64,000 nucleotides of DNA from Microbacterium paraoxydans (GTDB lineage: Bacteria > Actinomycetota > Actinomycetes > Actinomycetales > Microbacteriaceae). A program made the position numbers and the translations under genes. The stretch is from contig NZ_CP064873.1 in assembly GCF_019056515.1 (NCBI RefSeq), positions 2,728,001 through 2,792,000 of the forward strand, written 5' to 3'. A model generated the notes under the pieces. The model did no database searches. It saw only the letters and a list, made by a program, of their open reading frames with translations, and had not been told where the DNA came from. Positions 42,557 through 50,310 of this stretch are shown here, one piece after another (the stretch's first letter is position 1; the number at the start of each line of letters is the position of its first letter).

Positions 42557-43609
42557 GTGGAAGACTCCCGCAGCACCGCCGGAACCGTGGCCGCGAAGAC
42601 CGGTCGGACGCCCTGGCGTCGCACGAAGATCGCCGTGGGCACCCTCGCCGCGGTCGCCGCCGTCGTCGCGATCGTCGGCGCGCTCACCCCGTGGCCCTCG
42701 GCGATGGTCATCCGCTCCGTGTTCACGAAGGGCGGCGACGAGACCGCCGCCGAGATGACGAAGCATGTCCCCGACACCGCCCTCGACGAGCGGAAGGATG
42801 TCGCCTACGGTGACGCCGGCGCGGACACGACGATGGACGTCTTCCGCCCCGCCTCCACCGACGGCGCACTGCCGACCGTGGTGTGGATCCACGGAGGCGC
42901 CTGGATCTCGGGCTCGAAGGAGGACGTCGATCCGTACCTCCGCATCCTCGCCGCGGAGGGCTACACGACCATCGGCGTGAACTACACCCGCGGACCCGAG
43001 GGCGTATATCCGCTCGCCGTCCACCAGCTCGACGAGGCCCTCGCCTACATCGACGCGCACGCGGCGGAACTGGGCGTCGATCCGCGCCGCATCGTGCTCG
43101 CAGGAGACTCCGCCGGGGCCCAGCTCGCCAGCCAGATGGCGACACTCATCACGAATCCGGACTACGCGGAGATCCTCGGCATCCGCCCGTCGATCCGCGC
43201 CGATCAGCTCGTCGCCACCGTGTTGAACTGCGGCGTCTACGACCTCGCCGCACTGGCAGAACTCGACGGGGTCGCCGGATGGGGCTTCAAGTCGGCGATG
43301 TGGGCGTACTCCGGCACGAAGACCTGGGCGGAGGACTCGACAGGCGCCACGATGTCGACCGTCGATTGGGTCACGGCCGACTTCCCCGCGACCTACATCT
43401 CCGGCGGCAACGGCGACGGGCTCACCTGGCTCCAGTCGATCCCGATGTCGAAGCGGCTCCAGGAGCTCGGGGTCGACGTGACGCCGGTGTTCTGGCCCGC
43501 GCCGCACGAGCCGGAGCTCCCGCACGAATACCAGTTCCACCTCGATCTCCCCGAGGCCCGGAAGGCGCTTGCGGACACCATCGCCTTCCTCGACGCGCAC
43601 ACCCGCTGA
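42557..43609 (+). CDS. Membrane-anchored alpha/beta hydrolase (BD-FAE/HSL type)
   Basis: A 350-residue hydrolase. One N-terminal membrane helix (IAVGTLAAVAAVVAIVGALTPW, residues about 28-50) anchors it. The catalytic domain has the oxyanion motif WIHGGAWISGSKED and the elbow LAGDSAGAQLASQ with the Ser nucleophile; the His is probably in APHEPELPHEYQ. HGGAW-type esterases include kynurenine formamidases. The operon for tryptophan breakdown starts 170 bp downstream, so this protein may be the missing formamidase, though the anchor argues against it. GTG start at 42557. Confidence 0.82.
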   Translation: MEDSRSTAGTVAAKTGRTPWRRTKIAVGTLAAVAAVVAIVGALTPWPSAMVIRSVFTKGGDETAAEMTKHVPDTALDERKDVAYGDAGADTTMDVFRPASTDGALPTVVWIHGGAWISGSKEDVDPYLRILAAEGYTTIGVNYTRGPEGVYPLAVHQLDEALAYIDAHAAELGVDPRRIVLAGDSAGAQLASQMATLITNPDYAEILGIRPSIRADQLVATVLNCGVYDLAALAELDGVAGWGFKSAMWAYSGTKTWAEDSTGATMSTVDWVTADFPATYISGGNGDGLTWLQSIPMSKRLQELGVDVTPVFWPAPHEPELPHEYQFHLDLPEARKALADTIAFLDAHTR

Positions 43610-43779
43610 CCCGGCCTCTTTCGTCCGACCTCGGCTCCGACACGGATGCACGACTCCGGCCCGGGTGCACGACCGAATCCTCCGGATACCCGTGCCACCG
43701 TCGCCGAATCGTGCCGATGCGTCGGGAATCGGACATAACGTCTCTGTGACGACCGGCACGGAAATGATATGTTCACGGG

Positions 43780-44631
43780 ATGCACACCGAGAACGAACGC
43801 GCACTCGAGTCCGGGATCGTCACGGACCTCTCCGGTCGCATGACCTACGGCTCGTACCTCGCGCTCGACCAGCTCCTCACGGCACAGCACCCGGTGAGCG
43901 ACCCGCAGCATCACGACGAGATGCTGTTCATCATCCAGCACCAGACGACGGAGCTCTGGCTGAAGCAACTGCTGCATGAGCTCAGCTCGGCGCGGGAGCT
44001 GCTTGCGGCCGACGACCTGCGCGACGCCCTCAAGCGCATCGCCAGGGTCAAGCGCATCCAGGACGTGATGACGCAGCAGTGGTCGGTGCTCGCGACACTG
44101 ACCCCGACGGAGTACGCCCAGTTCCGTGGCGCGCTCGGCAACTCGTCCGGCTTCCAGTCGGTGCAGTACCGCGCCGTGGAGTTCGCGCTGGGCAACAAGA
44201 ACGAGAAGATGCTGAGCGTCTTCCGCGACCACCCCGCGAACCTTGCGCTCCTCACCGCCGAGTGGGAGAAGCCCACGCTGTACGACGAGTTCCTCCGCTA
44301 CGCCTCGCGCCGCGGCCTCCCCGTCCCGCGCGAGATCCTCGACCGGGACGTGCGGGAGCCGTACCGCGAGACCCCGGCCCTCGTACCCGCCATCCGCGCG
44401 ATCTACCAGGACCCGCGCACCCACTGGGACCTCTACGAGGCCTGCGAGGACCTCGTCGACCTCGAGGACAACTTCCAGTTCTGGCGCTTCCGCCACCTCA
44501 AGACCGTGTCCCGGACCATCGGGATGAAGGTCGGCACGGGTGGATCGAGCGGCGTCGGCTTCCTGCAGCGCGCCCTCGACCTCACGTTCTTCCCGGAGCT
44601 CTACACCGTCCGCACCGAGATCGGCTCCTGA
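43780..44631 (+). CDS. kynA: Tryptophan 2,3-dioxygenase
   Basis: A 283-residue haem dioxygenase that opens the indole ring of tryptophan to N-formylkynurenine. Family blocks are MTYGSYLALDQLLTAQHP, HHDEMLFIIQHQTTELWLKQLLHEL (substrate and haem pocket), LGNSSGFQSVQYRAVEFALGNKN and the C-terminal FRHLKTVSRTIGMKVGTGGSSGVGFL. Proximal His is in RFRHLKT. Length is normal. The promoter lies in the 170-bp gap (43610-43779), where ATGATATGT near 43764 may be a -10. The stop overlaps the next gene (TGATG). Confidence 0.95.
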   Translation: MHTENERALESGIVTDLSGRMTYGSYLALDQLLTAQHPVSDPQHHDEMLFIIQHQTTELWLKQLLHELSSARELLAADDLRDALKRIARVKRIQDVMTQQWSVLATLTPTEYAQFRGALGNSSGFQSVQYRAVEFALGNKNEKMLSVFRDHPANLALLTAEWEKPTLYDEFLRYASRRGLPVPREILDRDVREPYRETPALVPAIRAIYQDPRTHWDLYEACEDLVDLEDNFQFWRFRHLKTVSRTIGMKVGTGGSSGVGFLQRALDLTFFPELYTVRTEIGS

Positions 44632-45650
44632 TGCTCGCGGCGACGTTCTTCGACGGCGAGCGCTGGCGCGACGGCGTCGTCGGGCTCGGAGCGGACGGGC
44701 GCCCCCAGCTCCGCGACGAGGCGCCCTCCCCCGGCACCCCAGCCCTGGTCGGACGCATCGTCGGCGGCTTCACCGACCACCACGTGCATCTGCAACTCGT
44801 CGACCACACGCTCCTCGCCTCGTCGTGCCTCGGGCGGGTGGTCGACCTCGGCGGCGACCCGTCGACCGTCGCGTCTATCGCCGTCCACAATGCAGGAGAA
44901 CTGGCCGACGGAGGCGGCGCCGGCGCGGTTTCGCGCACGGTGGGGCCGGATTCTCCTGAGTTGCGAACCGTCCGGTACGCCGGCGCCTTCCTCACTTCGC
45001 CGGGTGGCTACCCCTCGGATCGGGCATGGGCTCCGGCCGGATCGGTGCGGGAGATCGCGGACCCCGCCGGGGCGGCGGCCGCCGTGGCGGAGATGGCGGC
45101 GTCGGGCGCGTCCTTCATCAAGGTCGCGAGCAACAGCACCGCCGGCCCGGTCTTCTCCGACGCCCTCTTCCGCGCGATCGTCGAGCTCGCCGTGGCGCAC
45201 GGCCTCCCCGTCGTCGCCCATGCGGAGGGCACCGGCGAGGCGCAGCGCGTCGTCCGCCTCGGAGCGACGCAGCTCGCGCACGCCCCGTTCACCGAGCGTC
45301 TGGATGACGAGGAGATCGCGGAGCAGGCCGTCCGGGCCTCCTGGATCAGCACCCTCGCCATCCACGACCCCGCCGCGAGGGCCATCGCGATCGACAACGT
45401 CGCCCGCTTCCATGCCGCCGGCGGCACCGTCCGCTACGGCACCGACATGGGCAACGGCCCGACCCCCGTCGACCTGAACCCCGACGAGGTCCGTGCCCTC
45501 CGCACCGCCGGGCTCGACGACGAGACCCTCCTCCGCGCCCTCGCGCCGGTCGACCCGCTCGATCCCCGCTCTCTCCTGCTCCTGCTGCCACCGGGATCCG
45601 CCGATCCCCTGGCCGCCCGCCCCCTCACCGCCGCCGACCTGAAGGTGTGA
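44631..45650 (+). CDS. Amidohydrolase-superfamily protein in the kynurenine operon
   Basis: A 339-residue protein of the amidohydrolase superfamily. The metal site is suggested by GGFTDHHVHLQLVD (HxH), the Lys in ASFIKVASN, H in VVAHAEGTGEA and AHAPF, and D in YGTDMGNG. It lies between tryptophan dioxygenase and kynureninase with a one-base overlap upstream and one spacer base downstream, exactly where an N-formylkynurenine formamidase (kynB) would be expected. No kynB-like gene is present, so this enzyme is the best formamidase candidate. That is an inference from position only. Confidence 0.82.
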   Translation: MLAATFFDGERWRDGVVGLGADGRPQLRDEAPSPGTPALVGRIVGGFTDHHVHLQLVDHTLLASSCLGRVVDLGGDPSTVASIAVHNAGELADGGGAGAVSRTVGPDSPELRTVRYAGAFLTSPGGYPSDRAWAPAGSVREIADPAGAAAAVAEMAASGASFIKVASNSTAGPVFSDALFRAIVELAVAHGLPVVAHAEGTGEAQRVVRLGATQLAHAPFTERLDDEEIAEQAVRASWISTLAIHDPAARAIAIDNVARFHAAGGTVRYGTDMGNGPTPVDLNPDEVRALRTAGLDDETLLRALAPVDPLDPRSLLLLLPPGSADPLAARPLTAADLKV

Positions 45651-45651
45651 C

Positions 45652-46923
45652 ATGACCGACCGCTCCGCCGACACCGCCCTCCTCGACGCCGCCCGCACCC
45701 TGGACGCCGCCGACCCGCTCGCCGCGCACCTCGACGCGTTCGTCGAGGCCCCGGGCGTCACCGCCTATCTGGACGGCAACTCGCTCGGCCGCCCGCTGCG
45801 CGACGTGCCGGAGAAGCTCGCCGCGTTCGTGCGCGAGGACTGGGGCACACGCCTCATCCGCTCCTGGGACGAACAGTGGATGGCCCTGCCGATGGAGCTC
45901 GGAGACCGCATCGGCGCCATCACCCTCGGTGCGGGGCCGGGGCAGACGGTCGTGTCCGATTCCACGAGCGTCCTGCTGTACAAGCTCATGCGGGGGGCCC
46001 TTCGACAGGCTCAGGGACCCAGGGGCACGGCGCAGGGGCCCACGGGGCGGACGGAGCTCGTTATCGAAGAGGGGAACTTCCCCACCGACCGGTTCCTCGC
46101 CGCGGGCGTCGCGGCGGAGATGGGGGCCACGCTGCGCTGGATCACGCCCGACCCGGTGCACGGCGTCACGGTCGACGACGTCGCGGCCGTGGTCTCCGAG
46201 CGGACCGCGCTCGTCTCGCTCAGCCACGTCGACTACCGCTCCGGCGCCCTCGCCGACATGCCCGCCATCACCGCCGTCGTCCATGACGCGGGAGCGCTCA
46301 TGCTGTGGGACCTCTGCCACTCGGCGGGCGTCGTGCCGATGCAGCTCGACGGCTGGGGCGTCGACATGGCCGTCGGCTGCACCTACAAGTACCTCAACGG
46401 CGGCCCGGGATCGCCCGCGTTCGCCTACCTCCGCCACGACCTGCAGGGCCTGCTGCGGCAGCCGATCCAGGGCTGGTGGAGCGCAGCCGACATCTTCGCC
46501 ATGGGCCCGGAGTACGTCCCCGCCGACGGCATCCGTCAGCTCCTCAGCGGCACGCCCCCGGTGACCTCGATGCTCGCGATGCAGGGGATGATCGACCTCA
46601 TCGAGCAGTCGGGGATCGACGGCGTGCGCGCGAAGTCGGAGTCGCTCACCGCACTCGCGGTCCGGGCGTACGACGAGCTCCTCGCGCCGCTGGACGTCCG
46701 CCTGCTCAGCCCTCGCGACCCGGCGCGACGCGGCGGACACATCACGATCGGCCACCCCGATTTCCGGGAGGTCACCCGGAGGCTCTGGGCGGACGGCGTC
46801 ATCCCCGACTTCCGCTTCCCGGACGGGATCCGGCTCGGGCTGTCGCCGCTCAGCACTTCGCACGCCGAGACCGTCGCCGGGGTGCTCGCGGTCAGGGATG
46901 CGTTGGAGTCCGGTGTCTCCTGA
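45652..46923 (+). CDS. kynU: Kynureninase with an internal repeat insertion
   Basis: A 423-residue PLP enzyme cutting kynurenine to anthranilate and alanine. Motifs are YLDGNSLGRPL, DSTSVLLYKLM, DEGNFPTDRFL-like EEGNFPTDRFL, DLCHSAGVVPMQL (PLP-binding Asp and His) and the Schiff-base Lys in GCTYKYLNGGPGSPAF. Between VLLYKLMRG and RTELVIEEG it holds about 15 extra residues (ALRQAQGPRGTAQGPTG) encoded by the dispersed repeat at 45998-46023; the family has only a few residues there. The reading frame is kept, and the loop is on the surface, so activity is probably not lost. Confidence 0.93.
   Translation: MTDRSADTALLDAARTLDAADPLAAHLDAFVEAPGVTAYLDGNSLGRPLRDVPEKLAAFVREDWGTRLIRSWDEQWMALPMELGDRIGAITLGAGPGQTVVSDSTSVLLYKLMRGALRQAQGPRGTAQGPTGRTELVIEEGNFPTDRFLAAGVAAEMGATLRWITPDPVHGVTVDDVAAVVSERTALVSLSHVDYRSGALADMPAITAVVHDAGALMLWDLCHSAGVVPMQLDGWGVDMAVGCTYKYLNGGPGSPAFAYLRHDLQGLLRQPIQGWWSAADIFAMGPEYVPADGIRQLLSGTPPVTSMLAMQGMIDLIEQSGIDGVRAKSESLTALAVRAYDELLAPLDVRLLSPRDPARRGGHITIGHPDFREVTRRLWADGVIPDFRFPDGIRLGLSPLSTSHAETVAGVLAVRDALESGVS
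45998..46023. repeat. Dispersed TTCGACAGGCTCAG repeat inside kynU
   Basis: This 26-bp copy is identical to 40246-40271. It interrupts the kynureninase gene in frame and is read in a different frame (LRQAQGPRG) from the one used in the hydrolase gene (PSTGSGTQG). Confidence 0.88.
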
Positions 46924-47734
46924 GCCCGCGGCGCCGGTCGTGCTCGATGACATCGACGCCCGCCCCGGCAGCACCGCCTCGCTCCTGCGCACCCTGATCG
47001 GCCTGTATCTGCGCCCGCTGGGAGGCTGGATCTCGGCCGCCGATCTCGTGGCGCTGGCCGCCGACCTCGGCATCCCCGCCGCTCCCGCCCGGACGGGCAT
47101 CGCCCGTCTCAAGCAGAAGGGCCTGCTCCTGCCGGAGCGCCGCGACGCCGTCGGCTACCGGCTGAGCCCGGCGGCCGTGCCGATGCTGGAGCGCGGCGAC
47201 CGCCGGATCTTCCGGATGCAGGAGATGACCGACGACGATCCGTGGTGCCTCGTGTCGTTCTCGATCCCGGAGAGTGCGCGCAGCGTGCGTCATCAGCTGC
47301 GCCGGCGCCTGCAGTGGATCGGCGCCGGCGTCGTCTCCCCCGCCCTGTGGATCTGCCCCGGGCACCTCAGGGCGGAGGCGGAGCAGATCCTCGACGAGCT
47401 CGGTGCCCGCCGCTGGGCGACGCTGTTCGACGCGTCGGCCCCCGCCCCGGCCGGCACGCTGGCCGAGGCCGCGGCGGCGTGGTGGGACCTGGACGCGCTG
47501 CGCGGCGAGCACGAAGCCTTCCAGGCCTCGCTCACCGCGCTCCCCGATGCGCCGTTCCCCGCGTACGTGCACCTCATCGACCGCTGGCGGGTGCTGCCCT
47601 ACACCGATCCGGGACTGCCCCCGGCGATGCTGCCGGCCGACTGGCCGGGCGGACGCAGCTTCGAGGCGTTCGCCCGGCTGTCGGCGGCGTGGGCGGCACC
47701 CGCCCTCGCGCATGTCCGCGCCGTGACGGCCTAG
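46913..47734 (+). CDS. PaaX family transcriptional regulator
   Basis: A 273-residue regulator of the PaaX type. The N-terminal winged helix is GSTASLLRTLIGLYLRPLGGWISAADLVALAADLGIPAAPARTGIARLKQKGLL, and the middle domain has WCLVSFSIPESARSVRHQLRRRLQWIGAGVVSPALWICPGH, which is typical for PaaX. I chose the GTG at 46913 (SPEPAAPV) preceded by TTGGAG; it overlaps kynU by 11 bases. An ATG at 46898 is possible. As last gene of the operon it may control kynurenine or anthranilate breakdown. PaaX proteins sense aromatic CoA esters. Confidence 0.85.
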   Translation: MSPEPAAPVVLDDIDARPGSTASLLRTLIGLYLRPLGGWISAADLVALAADLGIPAAPARTGIARLKQKGLLLPERRDAVGYRLSPAAVPMLERGDRRIFRMQEMTDDDPWCLVSFSIPESARSVRHQLRRRLQWIGAGVVSPALWICPGHLRAEAEQILDELGARRWATLFDASAPAPAGTLAEAAAAWWDLDALRGEHEAFQASLTALPDAPFPAYVHLIDRWRVLPYTDPGLPPAMLPADWPGGRSFEAFARLSAAWAAPALAHVRAVTA

Positions 47735-48222
47735 TCGGTCCGGGCGACCTCGCGCACGAATCCGGTCACGTGCTCCTGCAGCCGCAGGATCCGCATCTCG
47801 CGCGCGAGCTCGCGGTCGTACCCCGGATAGGCCAGCGGCGGGAGCTTGCGCACCGCCGCGTTGCAGCCGAACTCCGCGCACGCGAGCACACCGACCGTGT
47901 CGCCCTTGCGGCCGGCGGCCCCGGCGCGTCGGGCGACGTACAGCTGCACGTCGTTGCGGAGCGTCACGTCCTCGCACCACGAGCACTGGGCGCGGGCGAG
48001 CACGCGCTGCTCGGCGCGCTGCAGCACGACGCCCACGGGTTCGTCGTCGATCCACACGACGACATAGGCGCGCCGGGGCAGCTTCGGGTCGATCCAGCCG
48101 AGGTAGTCGAGCCGGTCGAAATCGGTCTCGGCGAAGCCGGGCGGCAGAGTGATGTCGGAGACCTCCTTGCGGGAGGCGTTGCAGAAGGAGGCGCGCAGGG
48201 CGCGCTCGTCGATGGGACGCAT
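47731..48222 (-). CDS. FBP domain (treble-clef zinc finger) protein
   Basis: A 163-residue protein matching the FBP family, which shares the C-terminal zinc finger of EF-G-binding/fibronectin-binding proteins. It begins RPIDERALRASFCNASRKEVSDITLP and contains FDRLDYLGWIDPKLPRRAYVVVWIDDEPVGVVLQ. The zinc residues are CSWCEDV and then CAEFGCNAAVR. By family it may help release stalled EF-G from ribosomes. The stop codon overlaps that of the convergent PaaX gene. Upstream, 48223-48514 holds no convincing gene. Confidence 0.82.
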   Translation of the reverse strand: MRPIDERALRASFCNASRKEVSDITLPPGFAETDFDRLDYLGWIDPKLPRRAYVVVWIDDEPVGVVLQRAEQRVLARAQCSWCEDVTLRNDVQLYVARRAGAAGRKGDTVGVLACAEFGCNAAVRKLPPLAYPGYDRELAREMRILRLQEHVTGFVREVARTD

Positions 48223-48514
48223 GAGGGGAAGAGCTTTCGGTGTGATCGCCGGAACGGCGAGACGGATCGGAGGATCACCCGGACGATGCCGGGGTACGAC
48301 GCAGCACCGGGGACGGGGTTCCGCCTCCGGCCGGTCCTCAGCCTCTGCCTGCGGCGCTGAACGCGCCTGCAGCTCCGCTCCGCGCCCCGAGGGCACTCAT
48401 CGACGACAGCACCCGGCGAGCCTACACCCGTTTGTTTCGTCGCGTGTCGGGAGCGCTGCGGGATCCCGACCTCGTCGACGTACTCTGGCCGGACGCCGAT
48501 CCGAAGGAGTCCCC

Positions 48515-48862
48515 GTGTCCACGCCGCTGCACCGCCGTCCGCCCCTCGAGGTGCGTGAGCGTGCGACGTGCATGTGCAGGAACGGCGGCCGCTGCTCCTC
48601 GTCGGCCCCCGGCCACGCCCTGCACCTGATCCAGGAGCGTCTCGCCGCGGCGACCCCGGCGCGATGGGCGGACGCGTTCGTGATCGCGGCGGATCCGGTC
48701 GCCGGAGACCTCGTCGTCCGCACGCTCGACGGCACCACGCACACGCTGTGGAACGGCTCCGGCGCCGCGCTGGAGGCCACCATCGGCAGCCCGGTCGCCC
48801 TCCACCTCGACTACGCCGTGCTCGCCGTGGGACGCACCCGCTTCAACGTCGCCGTCGTGTGA
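48515..48862 (+). CDS. Conserved hypothetical small protein with Cys-rich start
   Basis: A 115-residue protein. The N-terminal ERATCMCRNGGRCSSSAPGHALHLIQERL has three closely spaced cysteines, perhaps a metal site. The rest (FVIAADPVAGDLVVRTLDGTTHTLWNGSGAALEATIGSPVALHLDYAVLAVGRTRFNVAVV) looks like a small beta-barrel. I do not recognise the family. The GTG at 48515 follows AAGGAG by six bases, a convincing start. No operon partner: the FBP gene is divergent and the copper-binding gene is convergent. Confidence 0.65.
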   Translation: MSTPLHRRPPLEVRERATCMCRNGGRCSSSAPGHALHLIQERLAAATPARWADAFVIAADPVAGDLVVRTLDGTTHTLWNGSGAALEATIGSPVALHLDYAVLAVGRTRFNVAVV

Positions 48863-48883
48863 CGAGGGCCTGATCCCCTCGGG

Positions 48884-49285
48884 TCAGGCGCTCGCCATCA
48901 TCATGTCGCGGACCGCCATGCACGCGTTCATGCAGGCCTGGCACGCCTGAGCGCAGAGGCGGCAGACGTCGCTGTGATCGGCATGCTGCATGCACTCGTC
49001 CATGCACATCTGGCACATCGCGATGCAGGCGTCCAGCATCGCCATCATCGTGGCCGGGGTCATCCCCTGCATGCGGAGCATCGATCGCATCATCGTGTGG
49101 CACATGTCCGCGCAGTTCATGCACGCGGGGGCGCAGTCCATCTCCTGCGTCGCGCACACCGTGCAGGCCTGCTCGCAGGCGGCACACGCGTCCATACACG
49201 CCTGGAGCACCGACATGTCCATCATCGCCATGTCCGGCATCGACTCCATGTTCTTGGACATGGCACCCATCATCATCGCGTCCAT
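48884..49285 (-). CDS. Four-helix-bundle copper-binding protein (Csp-like)
   Basis: A 133-residue protein packed with Met and Cys: SVLQACMDACAACEQACTVCATQEMDCAPACMNCADMCHTMMRSML and CIAMCQMCMDECMQHADHSDVCRLCAQACQACMNACM. About 17 cysteines point into a four-helix bundle that binds many Cu(I) ions, as in Csp copper-storage proteins. No export signal is seen, so it is cytosolic. I chose the ATG at 49285 (DAMMMGAM), which follows GGGAGC; the longer frame starting at 49405 adds a Pro/Arg-rich stretch not typical of the family. It protects against copper stress. Confidence 0.88.
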   Translation of the reverse strand: MDAMMMGAMSKNMESMPDMAMMDMSVLQACMDACAACEQACTVCATQEMDCAPACMNCADMCHTMMRSMLRMQGMTPATMMAMLDACIAMCQMCMDECMQHADHSDVCRLCAQACQACMNACMAVRDMMMASA

Positions 49286-49400
49286 CGCACACCGCTCCCT
49301 TCGTCCAGGACGACGGGCAGGACACCCGCCTGGCGCCAGGCTAACCCCTGTGCGGGCGGGAGTCGATGGGGGCGGAACGCTGACACGCCCGTCGGTGAAT

Positions 49401-49412
49401 GTCAATCCCGTG
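49401..49412 (+). promoter_or_regulatory. GTCAA-type motif before csbD
   Basis: GTCAATCCCGTG lies 65 bp before the CsbD start; it matches the motif found before other stress-type genes in this window at 10-11 of 12 positions. Confidence 0.45.
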
Positions 49413-49476
49413 GACGGACCGCGACGCCGGTGCGACGCTCGAAGAGAAATCGATCCGTCCAGGAGAGGAGCCTCTT

Positions 49477-49683
49477 ATGAGTGGCGCAGATGACATGAAG
49501 AATTCCGCTGAGAAGCTGGGTGGCAAGGTCAAGGAAGGCTTCGGCAAGCTCACCGACAACGAGAAGCTCGAGGCCGAAGGCCAGGCGGATCAGGTGAAGG
49601 CCGACGCGAAGCAGGCCGGCGAGAACGTGAAGGACGCCGCGGGCAAGGCCGGCGACAGCGTCAAGGACGCGTTCAACCGCTGA
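49477..49683 (+). CDS. CsbD family stress protein
   Basis: A 68-residue CsbD-like protein: KNSAEKLGGKVKEGFGKLTDNEKLEAEGQADQVKADAKQAGENVKDA. It is highly charged with a repeated helical pattern, as in the SigB-controlled CsbD of Bacillus. Molecular function is unknown; expression follows general stress. The ATG at 49477 follows AGGAGAGGAGCC. A strong terminator follows at 49708-49742, and a GTCAA motif sits 65 bp upstream. Confidence 0.9.
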   Translation: MSGADDMKNSAEKLGGKVKEGFGKLTDNEKLEAEGQADQVKADAKQAGENVKDAAGKAGDSVKDAFNR

Positions 49684-49707
49684 TCCCCCACCCGCTGAAC
49701 CCATGAA

Positions 49708-49742
49708 GAGGGGGAGGCTCGCCGATGGCGAGCCTCCCCCTC
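49708..49742 (+). terminator. Strong hairpin terminator after csbD
   Basis: A 16-bp perfect stem (49708-49723 with 49727-49742) around the 3-base loop GAT. It follows csbD by 25 bases and also ends, on the minus strand, the small membrane gene at 49753-49917. It is the best terminator in the window, though with no T-run. Confidence 0.8.
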
Positions 49743-49752
49743 CGCACTCGGG

Positions 49753-49917
49753 TCAGACCTTGCGGCTGCCGGTGATCGCTCGGATCAGCCAGGCGATCAC
49801 GGCGATGGCCAGGAGCACCAGACCGACCCACAGCAGGAACTGGAGCGACTGCACCAGTCCTCCGGTGATCGCGAGGATCACGGCGATGACGATGACGATG
49901 ATCAGGAGGATGTTCAT
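49753..49917 (-). CDS. 54-residue two-helix membrane protein
   Basis: A very short gene encodes a protein that is nearly all hydrophobic: NILLIIVIVIAVILAITGGL, then LQFLLWVGLVLLAIAVIAWL, and a basic end (IRAITGSRKV). Two membrane helices are certain. The Shine-Dalgarno sequence is GGGAAAGA before the ATG. A GTCAACCCCCTC motif lies 77 bp upstream (minus strand, 49994-50005), followed 22 bases later by TAGCGTGAGG. It is placed among stress genes and is too short for many gene callers. Confidence 0.78.
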   Translation of the reverse strand: MNILLIIVIVIAVILAITGGLVQSLQFLLWVGLVLLAIAVIAWLIRAITGSRKV

Positions 49918-49993
49918 CGGTCTTTCCCTTCTCTGGGGGCGCGGGCGCCCGACTGCGGTGACCTCACGCTAGACCCGAACCACACCCTCTCTG

Positions 49994-50005
49994 GAGGGGG
50001 TTGAC
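49994..50005 (-). promoter_or_regulatory. GTCAA-type motif before the 54-aa membrane gene
   Basis: On the minus strand GTCAACCCCCTC is followed at 22 bases by TAGCGT. The + strand TTGAC in the same place could serve as a -35 for the Rho_N gene at 50039. Confidence 0.5.
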
Positions 50006-50038
50006 TTGGACCCTCCCGATGCGCGAAGGAGCAGAGCA

Positions 50039-50305
50039 ATGCCAGGACGACGCAACAACTCGCTGAAGGATCCGGAGCTGTACGAAGAGCTCCGCGACGA
50101 CGGGGCTTCGAAGGAGAAGGCCGCCCGCATCTCGAACGCGGCCGCACGAGACGGCCGCAGCTCGGTCGGCCGCCGCGGCGGGAAGCACGGGGACTACGAG
50201 GACTGGACCGTTCCCGAGCTGCGGAAGCGCGCGAAGGAGTTGGGTCTCACCGGCTACAGCGGCAAGCGCAAGGCCGAGCTCATCTCCGAACTGCGAAACC
50301 ACTGA
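50039..50305 (+). CDS. Small Rho termination factor N-domain-like protein
   Basis: An 88-residue basic protein. Its first half (RRNNSLKDPELYEELRDDGASKEKAARISNAAARDGRSSVGRRGGKHGDYEDW) is a DUF7218-type conserved segment and the second half (TVPELRKRAKELGLTGYSGKRKAELISELRNH) is a clear Rho_N/SAP-like helix-extended-loop-helix domain, which binds nucleic acid. Such proteins accompany stress and DNA-protection genes. I chose the ATG at 50039, after AAGGAGCAGAGC; the frame from 50006 has no ribosome-binding site. Confidence 0.8.
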   Translation: MPGRRNNSLKDPELYEELRDDGASKEKAARISNAAARDGRSSVGRRGGKHGDYEDWTVPELRKRAKELGLTGYSGKRKAELISELRNH

Positions 50306-50310
50306 CCCGG

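Noticed and set aside
48223..48514. Possible small gene between the FBP-domain gene and the Cys-rich small protein
   Set aside because: No frame has both a ribosome-binding site and GC-biased third positions; I see only a promoter region.
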